A DNA stretch of 64,000 nucleotides, from assembly GCA_033032175.1 (NCBI GenBank), contig CM065311.1, positions 5,759,190 to 5,823,189 of the forward strand. Direction: 5' to 3'. Positions 55,037-64,000 of the stretch are shown here, one piece after another. Within the stretch, counting starts at the first letter, position 1; the number at the start of each line of letters is the position of its first letter. Source of the DNA: Saturnia japonica. Lineage: Eukaryota > Arthropoda > Insecta > Lepidoptera > Saturniidae. A model generated the notes under the pieces. That model worked only from the letters and a program-made list of their open reading frames with translations, had not been told where the DNA came from and made no database searches. A program made the position numbers and the translations under genes.

Positions 55037-55337
55037 AAACAATCTTATTGGGATACTGAATCCGTTCTAAGACAGGACACTATATTCACTTGATAATGGC
55101 AGTAATGGTTTTCAATAAAGAGGACTAGTTGGCAAGTTAGTAAGAAGAAGGGTGATTGAATACCTACTGTCACAAAAAAAAAAAGATCTATCAAGAAAAA
55201 ATCGACAGTGAAAAAAAATGGATTTTTCAATAATCGATTTTTTAAATTAAATAATCGATTTAAGAAAATAGATATTTATAAAAAAATAATCGATTATCAA
55301 TTGCTTTTGTTATAAATCTTTTTTTTTCACATCCCTA
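55037..55337. repeat. ATCGATT-rich repeat
   Basis: Contains several AATCGATT motifs and ends TTTTTCACATCCCTACTAG; reverse relative of 52,252-52,390. Unclassified. Confidence 0.35.
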
Positions 55338-55534
55338 CTAGCGGCCCGCCCTGGCTTCGCACGGGTATTTAACAAAAATTACAAAATTAAAAATTATAAT
55401 ACACACGAATAAACCATACTATTTGCGTCAGGTTACTTACTAAAAAAATAAAATTATAAAAAAGTTTGAATATTATTATTTTAATGAACATTTATTTTTA
55501 TTTTGATGACTTTATTCTTATTATTTTTTATATA
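55338..55534 (-). mobile_element. Helitron-like 3' end, reversed
   Basis: CTAGCGGCCCGCCCTGGCTT followed by CGCACGGGTATTTAACAAAA is a standard inverted Helitron-like 3' end of Lepidoptera. The other end is lost at the mariner inserted at 55,535. Confidence 0.55.
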
Positions 55535-56120
55535 TTAGGTCTTTACCTATGAAATTGCCGTTTTGTATGAAAAAATTTAAACGAATTTTTTTCATGTATT
55601 TTTTATTTGTATTAATCGAAGTAATCACCCATGCAATCAATGCATCTTTGCCAGCGCAGTGGCAGTTTATTGATGTCCTTCTTAAAAAAATCAGCTGGAC
55701 GGGAGGCAACAAATTCTTCAAAGGCATTTTGTACTGCCTCTCGGGTATTTAATTTTTTTCCCGCCAAGGAGTTATCCAAATTCTGGAAAAAGTAGTAGTC
55801 TGTAGGCGCAAGGTCTGGTGAGTAGGGCGGATGATGAAGAACTTCCAACCCCAGTTCTTGCAACTTGGAGACCGTCTACTGTGCAGTATGAGGTCGCGCG
55901 TTGTCGTACAGGAACAGCGGAGACGACCGATTGACCAATGCTGGTTGGAGATGTGCCAGCTTCTCCATCATTGTGTTCAGTTCTTCACACTACACATTTG
56001 CAGTAATGCTCACCCCGTTTGGTAAGAAGCTGTGATGAATCACACCGGCGCGGCGCTAGACCACCAAACAGTGACCATTACTTTTCTAGGGGTAAGTTTT
56101 CGTTTAGGGCATTGTTTTGT
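55535..56120 (-). mobile_element. Truncated mariner, third copy
   Basis: One terminus, TTAGGTCTTTACCTATGAAA, follows TA at 55,533-55,534. The minus strand encodes the C-terminal half of a mariner transposase: HHPPYSPDLAPTDYYFFQNL with the third catalytic Asp intact, KKLNTREAVQNAFEEFVASR and LPLRWQRCIDCMGDYFD. The segment to 56,120 holds part of the core in broken frames; the other terminus is missing. It is a different branch from the two mariners in Rpn13. Confidence 0.8.
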
Positions 56121-57822
56121 TTTTTAATTTAGGAATTAATTCTATATTCTTAACCAAACGCCACATTAAAAATAGAAAATAATGATACCAAAACTATTTA
56201 ATATTGACTTGCATACTTATAAACATAATACGTCTTATACTTATGGATTTAGTTTTAAAATACATTTAGTTAATTCGTAAGTTTAAATCATGCGAGTAGT
56301 TCGTGAAAACTATAGGCGGTGATCGGCTAACATAAATAAATTAAATTGTAAGTGTTACAGGTCAAGAAACATACAATACTACAATGATTTAACCATTACC
56401 GGACGTTATTGAACTTATTTAAATAATACCTTTATAAAGTTAGGTAAATAGTTCTTTTATATTTAGCAGTTATAAAAGTTAATGTATTATTTTGGTTATC
56501 AACAAAAATATTTTGAATTGTTTTTGGTGGTTTTTGATGGTTATTTTTAAATCAAAATGGTCAAAACTTGGTCTTAATTTCTAACAAACAACATGAAGTT
56601 TTTTATGCCGATAAAGTGGATTCAAAATTTTTATCATACATACTTTTTTACCATAATATACATGAGTATTATTAATTTACAAAGTGGAGTTCCTATAACA
56701 TATTTGGATGATTCTTCAAACAAGAGTTTGAGAGAATTTTTTCATCACACGTATTATTTTCATTTTTTTGACTAAAATGTTAATTGAGTTATCGGTATTT
56801 CTATTTTGATATTCAGTTTGCTTTGTGATTAATATTTTATTATGAGTTATATAGTTTTCTTATACTGTATATTCCATGAAATATGTTGGTTAAATGTAAA
56901 AACGCAATCAAGCCCAGTAAGTGGCTCGTTAGTGGCAATTTCTGTTACGGAAAATGTAAAACATTTAATTTTTTACAATCATTTCGTTAGAATTTAAAAA
57001 CAACTTCTATGTCCAGCTCTTGCTCCAGTGAGGGTAGCGTAGAATATTCTAGGAAATATTGGAATCGTAAATGTGAAATGTCTATGTATATGTAAGCGAT
57101 TATTATTGGTCTGTGAACCAAGTGCAGTCGTTGAACGATGGCGGCGCGGCAAGGCGCGTGCTCCAGGGTATTCTCAGAATCGCACACCCGTTGAACACAA
57201 CAGTTATTTATCAGCATTGCCAGATGGTTACATTTCTTCCATTTTTCGTAATGTTAACCCTCTTGTGTAACATGTAAGTGTAACTTCACGTTCGTCTTGA
57301 GTAATTTTTCTCATCAAGGCAATTTTCGAAACATTTAAGGATATTGAGATTTTTGTATTAAACTAAATTTTATAATGTAAACAATTTAGAAACATAATAA
57401 ATAATGAAAAAAAGTATTGAAAAAAAAAGTTCTTAATTACTTGAATAAGTTTCTTACTATCTGAACTCTATTATAGACTTCAACCACTATGAAAGTATAC
57501 TGTGTATTTTATCAAAATCGGTTCACAGCCGAAGAAATTGTCGAAATAACATACACAAAAAAAGTACAATCGAATGAACACTTTCTCTTTTTTGAAGTCT
57601 ATTAATTATTATCTAATATGTCTATTAAAGTCTATTATTAGTGAATTAGCCTCGAAACTAAAAAGACTTTGATAAAAAAACATCTTTTGCGCGAAGAATG
57701 TAACTTTTCCGGCAACGAAATGTAACATTCAATCCAAGAGTCTGACAACACTGGTTATTATGTAGGTTCTTCGATTAATCGTATTCCGTATTTTATATAC
57801 CTAAACAACGTTTATATTCTTA
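56121..57822. other. Non-coding stretch with one small ORF of interest
   Basis: A 60-codon frame at 56,593-56,775 begins with a hydrophobic, signal-peptide-like segment (see findings). Around 57,120-57,200 a GC-richer patch (GATGGCGGCGCGGCAAGGCG) occurs without a recognisable product. Nothing else seen. Confidence 0.35.
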
Positions 57823-58349
57823 CTAACTGTGCCCGCGGCTTCGCTTGCGTGAACTACAGAATGCCGTCGATCGAACACACCCGCGAATATTGCTACCCCA
57901 CTCCCGGTTATTTTAAAGACAAAAATGCTTATTACCGGTGATCCTTAGAAGATAGACATTATTATACTCTCACGGACTTTTTTGTAGGTGTTTTTAAGAC
58001 CAACAATTATGTAGTACATTACTTGATATATCTCATAAGGTTTACTCAGCGTAAGCCATTTGAGCGTGCGAATTGATTACCCACTACCATTTTATTTTAT
58101 TTGCACGGAACCCTAATTCTTTTTCTAAAATGAAAGTAGTCTTAGTTACTCCTTGCAACATCGGCTATCTGCCAGTGAAAGTCCCGTCGAAATCGGTCGA
58201 ACCGTTTCGGAGATAGCCCGGAACAAACAAAAATTTTTAAAAAATGGGTGTTTTGTTCTATGTACCGTATATACATTTTATATGAATTTAGTATAGTAAA
58301 AACTGTTATTTTGACATTACAAATAGTCACTTCAATTTTATTAATTCAA
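57823..58349 (-). mobile_element. Helitron-like element, reversed
   Basis: Starts CTAACTGTGCCCGCGGCTTC (CTAG decayed to CTAA) and ends CACTTCAATTTTATTAATT, the reverse of the start of 1316-1855. Same family, opposite orientation. Confidence 0.7.
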
Positions 58350-58410
58350 GTAAGTATACATTATATCTTATACATCAGCATTTGTATTCTTAAATCTATG
58401 TATATCTAAT

Positions 58411-58525
58411 TGAAGCAACGATAGCTCAGTGGTAGCGTGTACACAGTTCAAATTCTAGCAATGAAGCTGAGCTTTCGCTAAAGGAAAACATCGCGATGAA
58501 ACAATAGTATGATGGTAGTGTTATC
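58411..58525 (+). mobile_element. tRNA-derived SINE, 5' part
   Basis: TGAAGCAACGATAGCTCAGT then GGTAGCGTG (A box), a weak B box (AGTTCAAATTC) and GCTTTCGCTAAAGGAAAACA match the 5' half of the SINE at 38,236-38,565. The 3' half is missing. Confidence 0.6.
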
Positions 58526-58536
58526 TATCGAGCCCT

Positions 58537-59420
58537 CTAGCTGACAAGAATGAAACCTGCAAGCTTAGAGACGCTATGATCAACCGCTTGAATTTGTCCT
58601 TTGGGTTCGGTTCCGATTGGGGTGATGCGAACTTTGTCAAGTTCCACGCAACGAAAACACAGGTGTGCCTTTTCTGCGCAAAGCGTAGTAGTTTCTGTTT
58701 TACTCCAACTCTCCAAGGTGTACCGATACCGGTTACTGATTGCCTCGAAGTCCTCGGGATGCATTTAAATGCAGACCTAAACTTTGGACGTTCAAGGCTA
58801 AAACAGCTACCAAAAAATTCACACAAGAAAGACCACTATCATTCACATAATTATCCACCATTTAATAACCTTTTGACAGTAAACCCCGCTTGACATGGTC
58901 CTTGAACTGATTTTCCGGCAAATCAGTAATGTGCTTCGAAATCTAATTATTGAACCTAACACTACTGCCTAAAAGCTTATATTAGTCTATAATTTATCTC
59001 TATTTGTAGTATTAACATTGTGCTGATCTTTGACAAAATCTAGCTGGACTAAGTTTTTGCGATATACATTATGTTATCAAGGATATATTGCCTGGAACAT
59101 CGGCGTACAGTCGCTTGCCTTGCAGTGTTCTATCGGCTATACTTTGGTGAATGTGCTCAAGAACTGCACCAAATAATCCCATCTTCTCCATTCTATCACA
59201 GGACTACCAGACGCCGTATGGGTCTCCATCCATATATAAGTTGATGTTCCATTTATGCGCAGTGCGCACAAAACGCTTTGCATCGTCTTTCATTAAGCGT
59301 CTGTTTTTCCTTACTCATTTAGCATAGAAATATTCAAAAGAAGAGTGAATCAGTTATTACTGAGCGATCGCGTATCAGCTCGGTCTCGTCGTTACTTTCC
59401 ATCAGGTATGACTGAGGTCA
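58537..59420 (+). pseudogene. LINE reverse transcriptase fragment (CR1/jockey-like)
   Basis: Plus strand: WGDANFVKFHATKTQVCLFC, VPIPVTDCLEVLGMHLNADL and NFGRSRLKQL (58,576-58,830) are the post-catalytic RT blocks (KTQ, LG...L). After broken frames, VASLAVFYRLYFGECAQELH, RTTRRRMGLHPY and NIQKKSESVIT (59,110-59,350) match the conserved C-terminal region. The YADD region and everything upstream are absent, and a few hundred bases between the two blocks are degraded. Confidence 0.65.
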
Positions 59421-61918
59421 AGCGTTGAGCAGTATATTATTATTTTTGAAATAATATCATAAAACAATAGTCGTTTATCGTTAACTCTCAAACATGCGAG
59501 TACTTTATGTTGTTTTCTTGAATTCGAAAGATGTTTGGAAGTAAATAAACCGAAAAGAAGCGAAATAAATTTGTCTTTATTATTATAATACGTATCTATG
59601 TTATTCATGGTATCTGATAACAGGGTTCACAATTAGAAGCGCGGCAATTATCGTACCAGCATGCAACGTCAAATTATCGTATACTAGCGAACGTCCTAAG
59701 CTCGAAATTCGACCAGCGACTGAAAAGATCAAAAGATCTTAGACTATTTTCTGTTTGACGTTTACAGTATTCATAAACAATGAGTATTATCTACATCACT
59801 TGCTGTCACTTTTCATTGAATGACAATGTCAATATTTTGGGATTCTAAGTTCAATGGCAATGGTCGGATTAGGATTCGCAGTATTAATTAATTTCATTTA
59901 ATATATTAGTAACAGATATTGTAGATACATTTTAACTCTCTGCGCTCCTTCTCCATATAAACTTTAACCATGCCAAATCTCACATTCTTCCGGGCACGCA
60001 ATACGCTTAAAAAGGTACCGAAAGCTTTTGCTCCACGTAATTAATATTCGTATTTCTATAAGATCAGAACTACCGTACTTTATCGACTTCTTACTTCTTT
60101 TTTTTTAGCTCGTCGATGTACAAAATTCCGTCTTTCACCCCTACCAGTATTCACAAACATATAGATAATTACTATAGTGCATGCCTACAATCTCATACCT
60201 TCATATGATGTACGAAAGCACAATTTTCTAATTATCGTACTCGTATAAATCGTACGTATTGTACCCGGAGCAGGGTTCGATATTTTTATATAAATGTTTT
60301 CACTGTAGCTTCAGTCGAACGCGTTGAGTTCAGCCCCTTAATTACGTAGGTGTTTCAAAAGAGCGAGGCGATAGAAGACGACATCGTTAAATATCGGCTA
60401 CAAAATCACAAATTGAGAATTCTGCCGTAAATACCTAGTCTGTCGCTATTATGAAATCTGTATAATAATCGTCTGTAAATATCTTACGATTATTATTGGG
60501 TAAAAATGGTTTATACTGATTAAATGTAATTTAAAATTAAATATAAATTGGTCGCTTATATGTATTCGTTTAAAAAATACGTTTGTGTAGGTGTAGAGAA
60601 TGCACATCGGAAGTGGGAACACCTCTCCAAATTTTTGGCCAATATCCAAAAGATAATCGCAATATGTCACCTCCCCACTATACTGGAGGGTTTTGCGTGA
60701 TGTAAGTGGCATGCCAATTCTATTTCGGTTGACTTTAATACATTGTTATTTTCGTTTTCAAATAATAAATAAAGACAACACGTTTTCAAACAACCGTTCG
60801 CGTTCTGACCTTTCGTGTAATAAAATTAATGTAAGAAGATTTCGCTTTTCAGGAAAATTTATTATGATATTAAATGTTTTAAATTTATTACTCATTAAAC
60901 ATAATGATCCCAAAAAGTAAGGAAATTCGTACACGAGTAAGTACCAATATTTAACTGATAGAAATATGCCAATACTCGTTGCGATCACCGCTAAACTCTA
61001 TGGCTATATTATGTTGTAAATTTCTTGCTACTACGCATTCCAAAGAAATATATAATTTTATTGAGAACTTTTTAATTGTTAAAGAAAATTGTTTTTCAGG
61101 TTTGCAAGTTTCCCCTCAATCTTTTAACATACCGTCAATAGATAGTAACTCTGAATACTATTGAAATGTGTACGAATTTAACGAAGCATACGAAGCAAAG
61201 TTTATCGGATGGACTTTCTATTAGTCTAACGGTAGACCGTTCGATCACCACGAAGCAACGCGCGTGTTGGGTAACAACCACACAAATGGTGGCAAATCCC
61301 TTCTTAGTGATTTGCGTCAGTGCGATGCATTTTGGGAGCAACCAGTGTGTATCCAGTTTCCTAAAGTCTGTCATTGCCAGCATGATGAGAAGATCCATGA
61401 GAATTTTTTTTAATGTTCTCGGATAGTAGTTAGATACTTACTTACTATTAGGCTTAGTACTAACACTTTTCCGAGCAACTACAAAAAAAATGCAAATCAA
61501 AATACCGGGGCGTCGCGTCGCGTCGTTGAGGAAAGACTTGTAAGCATCGCATACTTGCTTATGTAGACAAGTGTTGCCCGCACTTAGCTCGGTCGCGCTC
61601 TGACTCACGAATATTATTGTCTCTTTAATAAGGCGTACAATATGGTGTATTTATATATGTATATATGTTGTTGATATGCGAACGCCATAATTCACAAAGT
61701 ATGACGCCATTCTCTCGATGTCTGTTATATGTGTTTTCTACAAACTTATTGGACATTGAAGAAGCCATTCAATGTTGAGTGATTAATATAATATGAATTT
61801 ATCATTTTAATTAAATTTTAGATATTTTATTTTCTTATAAATATTTCGAACTGCTGATATAAAGGTATTAATTTTAGGTATTTTAAATACAGGGTTTCGT
61901 TTTAATTATATACTTATA
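59421..61918. other. Intergenic stretch, no confident feature
   Basis: AT-rich with short chance ORFs. A stretch at 61,135-61,426 is open on both strands (87 and 86 codons) but shows no domain. A CGTCGCGTCGCGTCG run occurs near 61,510. Confidence 0.35.
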
Positions 61919-61985
61919 TTAGCTATGCTCGCGACTTCGTTGGCGTGTAATTTCGTGTATGAAAAACAGCGATAAAAAAAGATAT
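61919..61985 (-). mobile_element. Helitron-like 3' terminal fragment
   Basis: TTAGCTATGCTCGCGACTTC then TTTCGTGTATGAAAAACAG matches the fragment at 27,142-27,215; the CTAG has become TTAG. Confidence 0.45.
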
Positions 61986-64000
61986 GTAGGTGTTCTGAAA
62001 TTTAATATCGGCGATTTAACTGTTTCATGATTTGTGAAGGTCTCGGATACCTGAGACGCACTGTGGTACTCACGTTTAGCTGTCAGCCTTGCTTCACATT
62101 CACACTACTTTCGATCGATCGATATTCCGCCATACGTCTACGCTATGAATTTAACCTAATACGTAACGACGTATTTATTATATGTTCCTGGGGCATTCGT
62201 TTCTGGGGCACGTAAACTTTTTCTTAGAATCTCGTTTAGCAGAAAGACTCACTTTGACGATAGCAGTAGGTAATATCGCTTTTGCAGCGTATCAAATCGA
62301 ATCTATATACCTACTGGTTTTATTTACGGATACGGATTTTATAATATAATTTCTGATTTTTTATATTTTTTCTGAATCTATGCATTTGACGGATGCGTAA
62401 CAATTTTTTGTAATTTCGATATTTGAGACTAATTAATATAGTAAAAACATATACATTTCGTGTTTTCGATATAATATCATAATTTCTTTCATTCATATTT
62501 TTACAAGTTTACATTATTTTTGTTTTCTGGGTTATAGGTATTTTCAATTAATTAATTGAGATGGTTATATTACATTTATAATGTAGATATTATAGAGGCA
62601 ATTACCAAATATTTATTTCTCAATTAATATTGAATCTTCATAATTGAAGATTGATATGACGTTAGTGATTTCATCAGCGTGTATTAACTACTATCTAAAT
62701 TTGTATGGAATATCCAGACAATATTGCAGGCGTAGGTATTTGAAAACTATCAAACTCCATGTGCACTATAAAGGTTACCTATAAACCCTTGGTCATAATT
62801 CGCTAAATCAAATGGGTTGGACTTTAGAATCAGGGGGGAAAGGAGGGTTAGAGGTAATCCCTCATGTGTAGGAAAAAGTCCGGAGAAAAATAGTTTTTGA
62901 GAAATTATTATTTTTCACTTTTGAGGTAATGTCTACCTAGTAGTTGTGTATGAATTACCAATGAATAATTATTTGTTTCTGGTACTCGTTGAACGCTGCC
63001 GCAGCCCGCTCGCTCGGCTCGTGCGTTATGATCACAGTTCAAACCCAATATAACCAAAAAACGGTACAAAATATTAAAGTTTGACGTAAATAACACAATA
63101 ATTGTTCAAAAAGTAACGAAAAAATTACGATCTTCAAAAATTTTTAACTGTCATTCAAAAGTGAACTTTATTTCATCTGTTTAGAAGTGACATTTGTATT
63201 GTTAGATTTAAAAAAAATGCTATTTAAAAAATTCATTTGCTCGAAAGCTATTTATTTCCGCATTGGGAAAATTTTTATTTAGCCTAATTATAGAGCGGTC
63301 TAGCTGTAAAAATAATTTGGAGTCCGAACTCGACGGTCACGGTAGCGATTCTAAAACTGAGCCAAAAATTCATATTATTATTAAATTTCTACGAAAATGT
63401 TAAGAAAAATTTTCAGACTTATGTCTTACAATATAAGGTTTACAATTGTATGGATGATGTCTGTTTCTCTTTCATGCGTCACGCGTCCTGCCGATTGTGC
63501 GTTTACTTAGCTACTCTGCTGCTTGATTCGATATAAAAAAGGTAAATCGTTGGTCGCTCAAATCGTATGTAGTATGAGACAGACAAAATTTTCAAAAACT
63601 ATCGATATGTATTCTGTCTATGATTCTAAACCTCCCCATATTATTTTTTCTCAAATATTTTCAATGTACAGATTTCGTTACTCTTACATTATAAGTATAG
63701 ATTTACACGAACCATTTCGACTACTTTCGACAACTCCATAAGTCAAAAACTATTCGACACTTTAAAATCTTTATATTTTGTAGGTTCCCTTGCCCACTGC
63801 CGTGTGTCTAGATCTAGCCGCAGATTAAAGAAGTTAAAGATAAAAGAAATGTGCTTTATTTACATACTCATTCTTTTATCTCATTTTAAAGTTGTCAATT
63901 CTAATAATGTGTGACTTGAATATCATTGTTATAATCCTGTATGTAGTATTTATAATTAAATATTGAGTTGATTAAGTATTATTATTTTTTATACGATTTT
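61986..64000. other. Intergenic stretch, no feature seen
   Basis: AT-rich to the window end. Short ORFs show no domain. No RNA gene recognised. Confidence 0.4.

Noticed and set aside
57073..57270. 65-codon plus ORF and its minus-strand counterpart
   Set aside because: No domain on either strand; a GC-rich patch keeps both frames open by composition.
58521..58826. Minus-strand 101-codon ORF
   Set aside because: The plus strand at the same place gives a clear reverse transcriptase match, so the minus frame is a shadow.
62027..62215. GPCR-like motif LLSIDRYSAIR in a 62-codon ORF
   Set aside because: The DRY match comes from a GATCGATCGATA run; there are no further transmembrane segments or neighbouring exons.

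Overview
The window looks like nuclear DNA of a moth or butterfly. It is AT-rich and has one recognisable host gene with introns. The rest is packed with element families that I associate with Lepidoptera: non-autonomous Helitron-like elements that begin TCTATACTAAT/TCTATACAATTAAT and end in CTAG(T), mariners with a TTAGGTCCTTACATATGA terminus, a jockey-like LINE with a conserved 3' end, and RTE tails with TCATCATCATC. No bacterial genes, CRISPR arrays or rRNA were seen.

Layout. 1-3.7 kb is intergenic with one Helitron-like element and a possible minus-strand first exon near 3.4 kb. 3.75-6.9 kb holds a broken Harbinger fragment followed by a decayed hAT element that keeps a recognisable promoter. 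8.2-9.8 kb is a minus-strand jockey-like LINE. 11.2-13.1 kb has a Helitron-like element and a very AT-rich element with inverted termini, whose core occurs again inverted at 54.4-55.0 kb. 13.8-22.1 kb is best read as one hAT element (broken transposase at 19.7-21.6 kb) into which a copia retrotransposon (13,972-18,927) has jumped.

23.5-42.3 kb is the plus-strand host gene Rpn13/Adrm1, the proteasomal ubiquitin receptor. It has five coding exons that join in frame to give 438 codons plus a stop. Its introns hold two mariners, a long inverted repeat, LINE pieces, several Helitron-like elements (one with a tandem array of a 142-bp unit) and a tRNA-derived SINE. Downstream lie SINE-like repeats, a small MITE, a transposon with long (about 0.4 kb) inverted termini around a broken DUF4817-type transposase (44.3-47.4 kb), a GC-rich island at 49.5-49.9 kb, and more Helitron, mariner and LINE relics to about 62 kb.

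The most unusual object is the copia element. It has identical 182-bp LTRs and a perfect 5-bp target duplication, so it integrated as one recent unit, yet its interior is scrambled: gag-protease-integrase is present twice on one strand, the reverse transcriptase lies inverted between them, and a 50-bp perfect palindrome made of LTR end plus primer-binding site marks one junction. Next to its 5' LTR sits a full 39-nt match to the 5' half of initiator tRNA-Met, the primer type known for Drosophila copia. This reads like a record of aberrant reverse transcription.
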